Shown: positions 7,127 to 16,277, counted from the first letter of the stretch. The stretch: 32,679 nucleotides of DNA from Myxococcota bacterium (GCA_025453555.1 JALOQC010000020.1:1-32679); one strand, 5' to 3'. Made by a program: numbers and translations. The notes: generated by a model not told the origin, from the sequence alone.

Positions 7127-7918
7127 TCAACGATCCAGGTGTCGCGCGGGGTCACGCACCCAGCCGCGCTGACGCCACTCGAAGTGCAGGTGCGGCGCGA
7201 CCGCGAAGCCGGTCTTGCCGACGCGCGCGATGAGCTCTCCGCGCCGCACGTACTGGCCAGGCTGCACGAGGGTCTCGACGCAATGCGCGTAGAAGGTCGA
7301 GTAGCCCTCGTGGTGCAGCAGGAGCACCACGTTGCCGAAACCGGTGATCTCGTTGTCGCTGTAGGCGACCAAGCCGTCGCTCGCGGCCACGATCGGAGCT
7401 CCCTCGGGCGCGCCGATGTCGATGCCGTTGTGCCTCCGGTTCGCGAGCGAACCGGTCCGCGTGCGCCCGAAGCCGCGACCGAGACGCCCGCTCGGCACGG
7501 GGAACGCGAGGCGTGGGCTCGCGTCGAGGTGCGCGACCGCCTGCAGCCACTCGTCGAAGGGGCGCTCGTGCATCAGCAGCTTCGCGGTCCAGCGGTGGCC
7601 GAGGCCGAGCCGCTCCGCGCGCTCCGCCGCCTCGCCGTGGGGCTCGGGGACACGTCGCTCGCCGCCGCAGAAGAGTCGGTAGCCGCCCTGAGTGCGGCAC
7701 CGACTCGGCAAGCGGCGACGCCACCGCGTGGGCTGGAGAGGGAAGCGGTCCGGGTCCGCTCGGTGCCATTCGCGAGGCACGCGGCTCACGAGATCGACAC
7801 GCAGGGCGTCGACCGCGGCCGGCGGGCGAAGGGGCTGCGCGGGCTGCGCGGCCGGGCGCGTGGTCCCGAACGAGAGCGTGACGAGGCCCGCTGCGAGCCC
7901 GATGGCGATCCCGCGCAC
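7127..7918 (-). CDS. Exported M23-family (LytM-type) peptidase
   Basis: 263 residues starting at GTG 7918, with a signal peptide (GIAIGLAAGLVTLSFG). The C-terminal part, about residues 140-258, is an M23 metallopeptidase domain. Zinc ligands are visible as His163 and Asp167 in RRHNGIDIGAP, His212 in FYAHC, and His243/His245 in APHLHFEW. These enzymes cut peptide cross-links of peptidoglycan in the periplasm, or act as regulators of amidases when degenerate; here all ligands are present, so activity is likely. The N-terminal 130 residues have no domain I recognise and contain two cysteines (74, 84) that could form a disulphide. It is on the same strand as the vWA gene but 95 bases upstream of it, with no overlap. 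Confidence 0.88.
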   Translation of the reverse strand: MRGIAIGLAAGLVTLSFGTTRPAAQPAQPLRPPAAVDALRVDLVSRVPREWHRADPDRFPLQPTRWRRRLPSRCRTQGGYRLFCGGERRVPEPHGEAAERAERLGLGHRWTAKLLMHERPFDEWLQAVAHLDASPRLAFPVPSGRLGRGFGRTRTGSLANRRHNGIDIGAPEGAPIVAASDGLVAYSDNEITGFGNVVLLLHHEGYSTFYAHCVETLVQPGQYVRRGELIARVGKTGFAVAPHLHFEWRQRGWVRDPARHLDR

Positions 7919-7999
7919 CCCGCGAGGGTACCCAACGTGGGCGGACTGGGGAACCCGATCGATTCACCGCGAGCTCACCAGCTCAGCTCGGCTCTTCCG

Positions 8000-8097
8000 C
8001 TCGGCTCATTCGGCTCGGCTCATTCGGCTCGGCTCATTCGGCTCGACTCATTCGGCCCGGCTCATTCGGCTCGGCTCATTCGGCTCGGCTCACTCAC
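8000..8097. repeat. Tandem array of a 14-bp unit (CTCGGCTCATTCGG)
   Basis: Six consecutive 14-bp units run from 8000 to 8083, followed by a degenerate seventh to about 8097. Units 1-3 and 6 are identical, unit 4 has one change (CTCGACTCATTCGG) and unit 5 one change (CCCGGCTCATTCGG). The array ends nine bases short of the stop codon of the kinase gene. A 14-bp period cannot preserve a reading frame, so this is a non-coding repeat, perhaps grown by slippage. Confidence 0.9.
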
Positions 8098-8106
8098 CGC
8101 GGCTCT

Positions 8107-11100
8107 TCAGCTCGGCATCGGCACCGGCTGTCCGGCTTCGAGCGCCGCGAGCGCCTCTTCCGCTGCGCGCGCGTAGTGCTGCATGCCGGTCTCCGACGCG
8201 AGGCGCAGCACCTCGCGGAACATCTTCTCGCTCTCTTCCGTCGCGCCGCGCTGATGCTCGACCACGCCGAGCATGTAGCGCGCCTGCACCACGTCCCAGA
8301 GGTAGCCGTTCTCCTCCGCGAAGGTCGCCGCTTCGACGATGCGCGCGCGTCCCTCTTCCGACCCGAGCTTGGTCGCGTCGATGAAGCCGAGGACGCGCAG
8401 GTTCGTGTATTGAAGCTTCTGATACCCGTGATCGCGCGCGACGTCGTAGCTGTAGCGGAGCATCGCGAAAGCGCGTTTGTAGTCGCCGAGCCGCAGGTAG
8501 GTTTCGCCGAGGTTGTGCGCATTGACGGCCGCCTCGTAGGCGAAGCCGTACTCCTTGCCGAGCTCGAGCGCGCGGTGCCCGGCGTCGAGCGCGCGCTGCG
8601 GATCGCCGGTGTAGAACGCGACGAGGCACTCGGTCTTGAGGAGCTCGCACTCCACGATGCGCTCGGGACGCGGCCCCGCGAGCGCCTGCGCCTCCGCGAG
8701 GGCCGACTGCGACTCGTCGCGATCCGCGCGGCCGGCGTGCGCGAGCGCGAGCGGCAACAGACAACGAATCTGCGCGCGCGAGTCGTTGGCCTCGCGCGCC
8801 AGCTCGAGCGCCTCGCGGAGCAAGCCGATCGCGCGGCCGTACTCGCCGTTGCGCGCGTGCAGATCCGCGGTCGCGGTCGTCACGTCGCGCAGGAGATCGC
8901 GGTTGCCCACCCCACGCGCCACCGTGCGTGCCCGCTCGAGCCAACGCTGGGCCTCGGCGAAGCGGTTGAGGAACGCGAGGCATTGTCCGCGCAGCAACGA
9001 GAACCGCGCGACCAGCTCGTCGCGTCCGAGCCCCTCCGCGACGTCGAGCGCGGCCTCCATGAGCTCGAGGCCTTGCTGCAGCTCGCGCGCGCGCACGCAG
9101 AGATCGCCGAGGCGTCGGTAGAGCTCGAGCGTGCGGTCGCGATCGGCCTGCGCGCGCGCGACCGTGTCTTGCGCGAGCATCTCGAGCGCGCGCCGCAAGA
9201 ACGCGATCGCCCCGCCGAGCGCTTGCTCGCTCTCGAGTCGATCTGCCGCGCGCACGAGGAAGTCGATCGCGCGCGAGCGGTTGCCGGCTTCCTTGTGGTG
9301 GTGCGCGAGCCGCTCCGCGAGGTCGTCGAGGTGATCCGGATAGACCTCCTCGAACGCACGCCCGACCGCGCCGTGCAGCTCCTTGAGGCCGTCGATCGGC
9401 AGCTCGTCGCGGAGCACCTCCGGCAGAAGGCCATGCGCGAAGCCGTACTCGCGTGCGCCCGCGCGCACGAGCAGCCCGCGCGAGACGAGGTCTTCGAGGT
9501 GCTCGGTGGTCTCGTCGAGCGACCAGCCGGTCACGTGCGCGACCATCACGTCGTGGAAGCGACCGCCGATCACGGCCGCGACGTGCAGCGCTTCCTTCGC
9601 CGCCACCGGGACGCGGCGCAGACGCGAGGCCACGATCCCCCGCAGCGAGCGGGGCAACGAGACCTTCTGCGTCTCCGGCTGGAAGACCGCGCGCACCTCG
9701 TCGCCGTGCCGCTCGACCCGCACCACGTTCGCGTCGCGCAGCGCGAGCAGGTACTCCTCGACGTAGAGCGGGTTGCCCGCGCTCTTGAGCTTCACGTCGC
9801 GCAGGAGCTCCGCCGGGACCTCCTCGGTGCCGAGCCGCGCCGCCACCAGACGCGCGACGTCCTCGTCGTCGAGCGGACCGACGCGTACCTCGTGATGGTG
9901 TGGAGCGTCGCCCCAATCGACGCGGAAATCCGGGCGATGCGCGACCGCGACCACGATGCGGCCGTTGCTCGGTCGGAGCACCAGCGCGCGCAGCAAGGCG
10001 AGGCTCTCCGCGTCGACCCCCTCGAAGTCGTCGAACGCGAACACCGTCGGGCGGTCTTCGGCGAGCTTCGTCGCGATGCGCGCGATCGCCGCGAGCAACG
10101 GGCGCGTCGGCGAGCCCACCAGCTCGGCCGTGTCGAGCCCGAGGGTGCGGCTCACCGCGTCGAGCTCCGGCTTCTGGAGGCCGAGCTCGCGCAAGCGCGC
10201 GACCTTCTCCGCGCTCTCCGTCGCGCTCTCCAGCTCCTCGATGCCGAGCAACACGCGCAACATCTCTTGGCACGTCGCGAGCGGCACGTCGGACGAGCCC
10301 GCCGGCACGCGGCACACGTGCATCGCGACGTCGTGCCCGCCGCGCCGCAGTCGACGCAGCGTCTCGACGAGCAGGCGCGTCTTGCCGGAGCCCGCCTCGC
10401 CCACGAGCGAGAGCAGGCATTGCCGCCCCTTGGCCGCGATCGCGAGCACCTCGCCGATCCGACGCAGCACGTCGCGCCGACCGACGAACTGCCCGTGCGC
10501 CTCGGTGAGGTTGCGCTCGCCGACGAGCTCCTCGATCGGCGCTTGGCCCTCGGGGGCGCTGCGGGCGCGCAGGTCGAAGTAGCGCCGCGCGGCCCGCGCC
10601 GCCGCGGGACCGATCGCCGGTCGACCCGGGATCGCGACGTCGAGCACCGCGATCGTCGCGGTCTCGAGCTCCCCGAGCTCCCCCACGAGCTCGCCCTTCG
10701 TGCTCGTCTCCGCACGTCCCGCCTCGACCGCGACGAAGCTGCCGGGGCTCGCGTGCGTGAGCGCGAGCGCGGCGCGCGCGGCGGCCTCGGTGTCGCGACC
10801 GTCGTGGGCGCGCAGCCCGAAGACCGCGCGGAAGCGGCCGTCCGCGGCGGGCAACACCTCGCCGCCGTTGCGTCGCACGTGCTCGGCGGCCTGGTCGTCG
10901 ACGTTCGTGGCGAGCAGCAGCGTGACGTCGTGCCGCTGACGCGCCGCCGCGGACGCGGCACGCGACGGCGTTCGTTTCGAGGCGCCGGTGGTCACGCGCG
11001 AGGCGCCCGAGGTGCGCGCGGAGGGGACCTCGACGGGCGTGAGCTCGGAGCTCTCGTTGCGGGCGCTCGAGGTCTCGATCTCGAACGCAGCCTTGAGACC

Positions 11101-12069
11101 CGCATCGGTTTCTTCGGGCGAGGAGCGCCGACCCTCGGCGGCCGCGCGGAGCTGATCGAGGAAGCCCGAGAGATCGTGTGCGCCCACGCGTCGACCGCTC
11201 GCGTAGAGGAACTGGATCAGATCTTCGTAGAGCAGGCCCGCGTTCGCGTGACGCTCTTCGGGACGCGGGCTCGTGGCCTTGTCGACGATCGCGACGAGCT
11301 CGTCGGGGACGTGTGGCGCGACGGTGCGCAGCGGCGTGGTCTCCCCGCGGCGCGCGCGCTGCAACGTCTCGTAGGTGCTCGGTTGCAGGAACGGGTGCGT
11401 GCCCGCGAGCGCTTCGTAGAGCACGACGCCGAGCGCATAGAGGTCGGTGCGCGCGTCGACCGCCTCACCGCGCGCCTGCTCGGGCGCCATGTACGCGTAC
11501 TTGCCCTTGAGCACGCCGTGCTCGGTGCCTTCGGGCACCGTCGTGCGCGCCTTCGCGATGCCGAAGTCGGTGAGCTTCACCTCGCCTTCCCAGCTCACGA
11601 GCACGTTCTGCGGCGAGACGTCGCGGTGCACGATGTTCATCGGCTGCAGGCTCGCGTCCCGGCGACGGTGCGCGTAGTCGAGGCCTTTGGCGACCTCGCT
11701 CACCACGTAGGCCGCGAGCTCGACCGGCAACGGCTTTCCGTACTTGCGGGAGCGCCGCAGCACCGTCGCGAGGTCCGCCCCCGCGACGTACTCCATCGCG
11801 ATGAAGTAGGTCTCGTCGGCGCGCCCGAGGTCGAACACCTGCACGATGTTCGCGTGCGAGAGCGTCACCGCGATCTTCGCTTCGTTGACGAACATCTCGA
11901 CGAACGAAGGGTTCTCGCCGAGCTCCGCGAGGATGCGCTTGATGACCAGGATCTTCTCGAAGCCTTCGACGCCGTGGGCCTTGGCCTTGAACACCTCGGC
12001 CATGCCGCCCCGCGCGAGCAGCTCGATCAGCTGGTACTTCCCGTAGACGACCGGCGCCTTGTCCACCAC
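8107..12069 (-). CDS. Ser/Thr protein kinase with cyclase-like, AAA ATPase and TPR modules
   Basis: 1320 residues. Residues about 12-290 are a Hanks-type kinase with a glycine loop (LLARGGMAEVF), Lys44, Glu63, HRD at 148-150 (HRDVSPQNV), DFG at 168-170 and MAPEQARG. All catalytic residues are present, so it should phosphorylate Ser/Thr. After a polar linker, residues about 376-500 resemble a class III nucleotidyl cyclase fold but lack the metal-binding Asp pattern. Next is an ATPase of the AAA_16/STAND type with Walker A GEAGSGKT near 555 and an FDD Walker B near 676. The rest (about 820-1300) is a long TPR array. No membrane segment is seen, so it is probably cytosolic. The start is GTG 12069 or GTG 12066, the latter six bases after GGAG. 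Kinase-ATPase-TPR fusions are common in myxobacteria; the signal sensed is unknown. Confidence 0.92.
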   Translation of the reverse strand: MVDKAPVVYGKYQLIELLARGGMAEVFKAKAHGVEGFEKILVIKRILAELGENPSFVEMFVNEAKIAVTLSHANIVQVFDLGRADETYFIAMEYVAGADLATVLRRSRKYGKPLPVELAAYVVSEVAKGLDYAHRRRDASLQPMNIVHRDVSPQNVLVSWEGEVKLTDFGIAKARTTVPEGTEHGVLKGKYAYMAPEQARGEAVDARTDLYALGVVLYEALAGTHPFLQPSTYETLQRARRGETTPLRTVAPHVPDELVAIVDKATSPRPEERHANAGLLYEDLIQFLYASGRRVGAHDLSGFLDQLRAAAEGRRSSPEETDAGLKAAFEIETSSARNESSELTPVEVPSARTSGASRVTTGASKRTPSRAASAAARQRHDVTLLLATNVDDQAAEHVRRNGGEVLPAADGRFRAVFGLRAHDGRDTEAAARAALALTHASPGSFVAVEAGRAETSTKGELVGELGELETATIAVLDVAIPGRPAIGPAAARAARRYFDLRARSAPEGQAPIEELVGERNLTEAHGQFVGRRDVLRRIGEVLAIAAKGRQCLLSLVGEAGSGKTRLLVETLRRLRRGGHDVAMHVCRVPAGSSDVPLATCQEMLRVLLGIEELESATESAEKVARLRELGLQKPELDAVSRTLGLDTAELVGSPTRPLLAAIARIATKLAEDRPTVFAFDDFEGVDAESLALLRALVLRPSNGRIVVAVAHRPDFRVDWGDAPHHHEVRVGPLDDEDVARLVAARLGTEEVPAELLRDVKLKSAGNPLYVEEYLLALRDANVVRVERHGDEVRAVFQPETQKVSLPRSLRGIVASRLRRVPVAAKEALHVAAVIGGRFHDVMVAHVTGWSLDETTEHLEDLVSRGLLVRAGAREYGFAHGLLPEVLRDELPIDGLKELHGAVGRAFEEVYPDHLDDLAERLAHHHKEAGNRSRAIDFLVRAADRLESEQALGGAIAFLRRALEMLAQDTVARAQADRDRTLELYRRLGDLCVRARELQQGLELMEAALDVAEGLGRDELVARFSLLRGQCLAFLNRFAEAQRWLERARTVARGVGNRDLLRDVTTATADLHARNGEYGRAIGLLREALELAREANDSRAQIRCLLPLALAHAGRADRDESQSALAEAQALAGPRPERIVECELLKTECLVAFYTGDPQRALDAGHRALELGKEYGFAYEAAVNAHNLGETYLRLGDYKRAFAMLRYSYDVARDHGYQKLQYTNLRVLGFIDATKLGSEEGRARIVEAATFAEENGYLWDVVQARYMLGVVEHQRGATEESEKMFREVLRLASETGMQHYARAAEEALAALEAGQPVPMPS

Positions 12070-12134
12070 GTGCTCCGAGCCGGCGGCGAACGACCGTCGG
12101 TCCCCCGAGGGCGTTCGCGACGCCCTGCGCGCAC

Positions 12135-12155
12135 AGGATAGCCCCCGAGGTTCCA
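12135..12155 (-). promoter_or_regulatory. Weak promoter candidate for the kinase gene (sigma-54-like spacing)
   Basis: On the minus strand TGGAACCTCGGGGGCT (12155 down to 12140) keeps the GG and GC doublets ten bases apart that sigma-54 promoters need, but only about two thirds of the other consensus positions. TATCCT overlapping its end could instead be a sigma-70 -10 box. A 7-bp hairpin (AGGGCGT 12108-12114 with ACGCCCT 12120-12126) lies between it and the start codon. Confidence 0.2.
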
Positions 12156-12266
12156 GGATTCACAGAAACTTATGGACAGCGCGGCCTCCGATGGCCGCAC
12201 GACGTGAGGGAAACGCGGGGGTCACCACGATCGGGAACGAGGTTCATGCCCACGAACGCGGTGGGC

Positions 12267-12338
12267 GCCATCAGGCCGGGAGCCGCCGTCAGCACGGGAG
12301 CCGCCGTCGGGAACGCGGTCGCCGTCAGGCCGGGAGAG
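12267..12338. repeat. Degenerate 18-bp tandem repeat spanning the ABC gene stop codon
   Basis: Four consecutive 18-bp units begin at 12267, 12285, 12303 and 12321. Each starts GCCATC or GCCGTC, and units 1, 2 and 4 continue CAGSMCGGGAG. On the minus strand units 1, 2 and 4 each carry TGA in the frame of the ABC gene (12271, 12289 and 12325). The first one met is its stop codon and two more lie behind it. Confidence 0.6.
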
Positions 12339-14325
12339 CCGTCTCGCCTGACGCCGTCCCACCGCGCTGGAGCTGATGCAGGCGTGCGTACACGCCTCCG
12401 AGCGCGACGAGCTCCTCGTGGGTCCCCTGCTCGACCACACGCCCTCGGTGCAGCACGACGATCCGATCCGCGCGCTCCACCGTCGAGAGCCGGTGCGCGA
12501 TCACGAGCGCGGTGCGCCCTGCGAGCGCCACGTCGGCCGCGCGCTGGAGCGCGTGCTCGGTCTCGGAGTCGACGCTCGCGGTCGCCTCGTCGAGCAGGAG
12601 CACGTCCGCGTCGCGGTAGAGAGCGCGCGCGAACGCGAGGAGCTGCCGCTCGCCCGCGCTGAAGTTCTTTCCGCGCTCGTCCACCCGCGCGCCCAGCCCG
12701 CCGCGCTTGTCCACCAGCGCGCTCGCGCCCACGTCGCGCAGCACCTGGGCGAGGCGCGCTTCGTCGGGGGCGGGGTCGCCGAGCGTGAGGTTCTCTCGGA
12801 GCGTGCCCGCGAAGAGGAAGACGTCTTGCGGCACCACGGAGAACGAGCGTCGGAGCGCTCGCGGCGCCTGCTCGCGCACGTCGCGTCCGTGCAGGCGCAC
12901 CGCGCCGGTTTGCGGCTCGTGCAGGCGCAGCAGCAGCGACGTGAGCGTCGTCTTGCCCGAGCCCGTCGCGCCCACGAGCGCCACCGTCTGGCCGCGGTTC
13001 ACTTGGAAGCTCACGTCGTGGAGCACGGGGTGGCCCTCGCGGTACGCGAAGGTGACGTGCTCGAAGGTGATCGCGACGTCGCTCTTCGAATCGGCGCTCG
13101 ACGAATCATCGCTCGACGAATCATCGCTCGACGAATCATCGCGGTTCGAATCACCATTCTTCGAATCGTCTCCCGCCGAACCACCCACGCGCGCCGAGCG
13201 ATCCGCGACCTGCACCTCGAGCGCTTCGCGTGCGGGCGCGTCGAGCTCGTTCGTGTCCAGGAGCGAGAAGATGCGCTCTGCGGACGCGAGCGCCGATTGA
13301 ATCAACGTGTACTTCGTCGCGAGGTCGCGCACCGGCTCGAAGAAGCGCTGGATGTAGTCGTAGAACGCGACCACGGTGCCCACCGCGAGCGCGGAGTGAC
13401 CGTCCGCTTCCGCCCAGCCCGCACGCACCGCGCCGAACCAGATCACGAGCGCGACGCACGCGGTCGAGACGGATTGCACCACGCTGTAGAGCAACGCGTC
13501 GTATCGAATCGAGCGGTAGTTCGCCTCGCGGTACGCCTCGTTCACGCGTGCGTACTCGGCCGCGCAGTCTGCCTCGCGCCCGAACGCCTGCACCACCGGC
13601 AGGCCCTGCACCTGCTCGCTCAGGTACGAGTTGAGCTGCGCGACGCGGAGGCGGATGTCCCGGAAGGCCGAGCGCGCCCAGCGCCGGAAGAGGTTCACCG
13701 CGAACACCAGCGGCGGCAACGCCACGAACGCGACGAGGCTGAGCTGCCAGTCGATCCAGAGCATCGCCACCACGATGCCGACCAGCGTGAGCACGTCGGT
13801 GATCGCGGTGACCGCCCCCGACGCGAAGAGCTCGCTGATGCCGTCGACGTCGTTCGTGAGCCGCGTGACGATGCGCCCGACCGGCGTGCGATCGAAGTAC
13901 GCGATGCGGAGCTTCTGCACGTGCGCGAAGAGCGCGGCCCGCAGGTCCGCGGTCGCGCGCTGGCCGGTCAGCTGGAGCACGTACGTCTGCGCGAAGCGCG
14001 TCACGAACTCGAACGCGAGCACGCCCGCGAACGCGATCACGACGAAGCGCAGGCCCGCCGCGTCGTCCGCGAGCATCGCGTCGATCGCACGCTTGAGGAG
14101 GTAGGGCTGCAGCAGCCCGCCGATCGCGGCCAGCGGCATCAGGAGCAGCGACGCCGTGAAGAGCCCCGCGTGCGGCTTCACGAAGGGAAGGAGCCGACGC
14201 AACAACGAGACGTCACGCGCGACGTCCGAGACCTGCTCGGCGTTCGCTTCCACCAAGAGCCGCGCGTCTCGCGCACCGAGGGCCGGCGGTCGCGTGCCCT
14301 CGCTCGGGCGTGTCGAAGCGCTCAC
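12325..14325 (-). CDS. ABC exporter subunit, half-transporter with catalytic Glu
   Basis: 666 residues: a polar N-terminus, a six-helix type IV exporter membrane domain (about 45-340) and an ATPase domain (about 425-650). Walker A is GATGSGKTT, Walker B LLLDEATASVD with the catalytic Glu, and the switch His is in VIAHRLSTV. The signature, however, reads FSAGERQ instead of LSGGQ. A low-complexity linker (DDSSS repeated three times within GDDSKNGDSNRDDSSS) joins the two domains. It starts with GTG 14325 in a GTGA overlap with the stop of its partner, so both are translated together. The altered signature here and the Asp in the partner's Walker B both fall on the same ATP site, as in heterodimeric exporters such as TM287/288 or BmrCD. 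The substrate is not predictable. Confidence 0.92.
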   Translation of the reverse strand: MSASTRPSEGTRPPALGARDARLLVEANAEQVSDVARDVSLLRRLLPFVKPHAGLFTASLLLMPLAAIGGLLQPYLLKRAIDAMLADDAAGLRFVVIAFAGVLAFEFVTRFAQTYVLQLTGQRATADLRAALFAHVQKLRIAYFDRTPVGRIVTRLTNDVDGISELFASGAVTAITDVLTLVGIVVAMLWIDWQLSLVAFVALPPLVFAVNLFRRWARSAFRDIRLRVAQLNSYLSEQVQGLPVVQAFGREADCAAEYARVNEAYREANYRSIRYDALLYSVVQSVSTACVALVIWFGAVRAGWAEADGHSALAVGTVVAFYDYIQRFFEPVRDLATKYTLIQSALASAERIFSLLDTNELDAPAREALEVQVADRSARVGGSAGDDSKNGDSNRDDSSSDDSSSDDSSSADSKSDVAITFEHVTFAYREGHPVLHDVSFQVNRGQTVALVGATGSGKTTLTSLLLRLHEPQTGAVRLHGRDVREQAPRALRRSFSVVPQDVFLFAGTLRENLTLGDPAPDEARLAQVLRDVGASALVDKRGGLGARVDERGKNFSAGERQLLAFARALYRDADVLLLDEATASVDSETEHALQRAADVALAGRTALVIAHRLSTVERADRIVVLHRGRVVEQGTHEELVALGGVYARLHQLQRGGTASGETALPA
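13095..13139. repeat. Three perfect 15-bp repeats coding the DSS linker
   Basis: CGCTCGACGAATCAT occurs three times in a row, with degenerate relatives on both sides (TTCGAATCGGCG before, TTCGAATCACCA after). In the minus-strand gene it codes for repeated Asp-Ser residues between the membrane and ATPase domains. The 15-bp period keeps the frame. Confidence 0.85.
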
Positions 14326-16058
14326 GACAACGCCTCCAGCTCGCGCTCGAGCCGTTGCTTCGCGCAGATCCGAGCGTACGTGCCGCCCTTCGCGAGCAGC
14401 TCGCTCGGGGTCCCTTCCTCCACGACCTTGCCAGCGTCGAGCACCACCACGCGATCGCAGCGCTGCGCGGCGCCCGCGCGGTGGGTGACCAACACCAAGG
14501 TGCGCCCTTCGCCCGCGCGATCGAGCGCGCGCAGGATGATCGACTCCGTCCGCGCGTCGACCGCGCTCATCGGATCGTCGAGCACCAGCACCGTGGGCTC
14601 GCGCAAGAGCGCGCGCGCCAAAGCGATGCGCTGCTTCTGTCCACCCGAGAGCTGCACCCCGCGCTCGCCGACGAGCGTCTCGAGTCCGTCCGGCAAGCTC
14701 TCGATCTCGTCGAGCACCGCCGATTCGCGCGCGGCCTCACGGATGCGCTCGAGCGCGTCGGGTGCGCTCGGATCGTCGAGCCCGAACGCCAGGTTTCGCG
14801 CGACCGTGGTCGAGAAGAGAAACGGCTCCTGTGGCGCGTACGCGACCGAACGCCGCAGCTCCGTCGGCTCGACGTGCGTGACGTCGACGCCGTCCACGAA
14901 CACCGTGCCCTCTGGCGTCGGTCCGAGACGCGGCAACAGGCTCGCGAGCGTGCTCTTGCCGGATCCGACGGTGCCCATCACCGCGAGCGAGGTCTTCGCG
15001 GGCACCTCGAACGACACGCCTTCGAGGATCGGGCGGCCCTCGATCGCGTAGTGGAGATCGCGCACCTCGACCCGCCCTTCCCCCGACGGGACCTGCGGTT
15101 GCTCTGGCCGCGTGACCTCGGGCTCCGCGTCGAGGATCTCCCGCACCCGCGCGAACGACGCGCGCCCTCGCTGCACGATCGAGAGCAACCAACCGAGCGC
15201 GAGGGTCGGCCACAAGAGCTGCGCGAGGTACGCGTGGAACGCCGCGAGGTCGCCGACCCCGAGCTCGCCGTCGAGCACCATCTGCCCGCCGCGCCAGAGC
15301 ACCGCGAGGGTGCCGAGCGAGAGCGTCAGCAGCATGAGCGGCCACATCAGCCCGCGCAGCACGACCAGCCTCATGTTCGCGCGAATTGCGGCGGCGTTGG
15401 CGGCGTCGAAGCGTGAGGCCTCGAGATCCTCCACCGCGAACGCGCGCACCACCCGCACGCCCGAGACGTTCTCGTGCGCGACGTCCGCGAGCTTCCCGAG
15501 CGCCTCCTGGGCTTCCTTGCTGCGCACGAAGATCGCGCGGCCGAAGCGGTACATCAGCAGCACCACGAACGGGAACGGTGCGAGCGCCCAGAGCGTGAGC
15601 TCGGGGCTGAGCACGAGCATCAGCGCGATCGCGCCGACGAAGGCGAACACGCTGTTGACGACGTTGAGCGCGCCGAAGCCGACCAAGAGGCGCACCTGCC
15701 CGAGGTCGTTCGTGGCGCGCGTCATGATCTCGCCCGTCGGCATCTTGCGGAAGAACGCCGCGCCGAGGCGGTGAACCTGCGCGAGCATCCGCGCGCGGAG
15801 CTCGTGCTCGACGTCACGACCGACGTTGAAGATCACGATGCGCGAGCGCGTGCGGACGATCCAGAGCCCCGCTGCGAGCCCGATCACGCCGAACGCGTAC
15901 TGCTTCACGACCTCGAGCTCCCCCTCCGCGAGCCCGTCGACCGCGCCACGGAGGAGCCACGGGATGGCTTTGTCGAGCGCGTTCGTGAGCAGCAGCAGGA
16001 GCGTGCCGAGCGCGAGCCGCGACGCGTGCGGCCGCACGATGTCGACGAGGGAGGTCAC
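14322..16058 (-). CDS. ABC exporter subunit with degenerate Walker B (Asp for Glu)
   Basis: 578 residues, the normal size of a half exporter. GTG 16058 is the only sensible start; GGAG lies nine bases upstream, and the open frame further left has no start codon before it runs over another gene. There are six predicted membrane helices (first LALGTLLLLLTNAL), the coupling region (GEIMTRATNDLGQVR) and an ATPase domain with Walker A GTVGSGKST near residue 362, Q-loop YAPQEPF, a perfect signature LSGGQKQR near 469 and the switch His in LVTHRAG. Walker B reads VLVLDDPMSAVD, with Asp where the catalytic Glu should be, so this half hydrolyses ATP poorly (known from heterodimeric exporters). Its signature completes the good site of the partner encoded downstream, with which it overlaps by four bases. 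Confidence 0.92.
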   Translation of the reverse strand: MTSLVDIVRPHASRLALGTLLLLLTNALDKAIPWLLRGAVDGLAEGELEVVKQYAFGVIGLAAGLWIVRTRSRIVIFNVGRDVEHELRARMLAQVHRLGAAFFRKMPTGEIMTRATNDLGQVRLLVGFGALNVVNSVFAFVGAIALMLVLSPELTLWALAPFPFVVLLMYRFGRAIFVRSKEAQEALGKLADVAHENVSGVRVVRAFAVEDLEASRFDAANAAAIRANMRLVVLRGLMWPLMLLTLSLGTLAVLWRGGQMVLDGELGVGDLAAFHAYLAQLLWPTLALGWLLSIVQRGRASFARVREILDAEPEVTRPEQPQVPSGEGRVEVRDLHYAIEGRPILEGVSFEVPAKTSLAVMGTVGSGKSTLASLLPRLGPTPEGTVFVDGVDVTHVEPTELRRSVAYAPQEPFLFSTTVARNLAFGLDDPSAPDALERIREAARESAVLDEIESLPDGLETLVGERGVQLSGGQKQRIALARALLREPTVLVLDDPMSAVDARTESIILRALDRAGEGRTLVLVTHRAGAAQRCDRVVVLDAGKVVEEGTPSELLAKGGTYARICAKQRLERELEALS

Positions 16059-16277
16059 GCGCGGAGGCTCCGGGACGTACTGCGCGGTCGAGGTTGGCTC
16101 ACGCTGTTCAAACCGAGGTGAAGTGGGGATCTCGAGGTGGGGTGGATTGCGTCGCGCGAGGACGCCAGGCGTGACGTCGACGGTCGTCGCGCCGCTTTCG
16201 CCGGACGAGGTCGTGGCGCCGTACCACGACCGTGTGACGCTCGCCTCCGCGACCCGAAAGCCGACCCCAGAAACGCC

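Noticed and set aside
8000-8097. CRISPR array
   Set aside because: Units are 14 bp and directly adjacent, without spacers of unique sequence, and no cas gene is present. The same holds for the array at 23431-23556.
8176-12141. A 1321-codon open frame on the plus strand opposite the kinase gene
   Set aside because: It is the mirror of a GC-rich gene: the composition is Arg/Glu/His-rich with no domain, while the opposite strand has full kinase and ATPase motifs.
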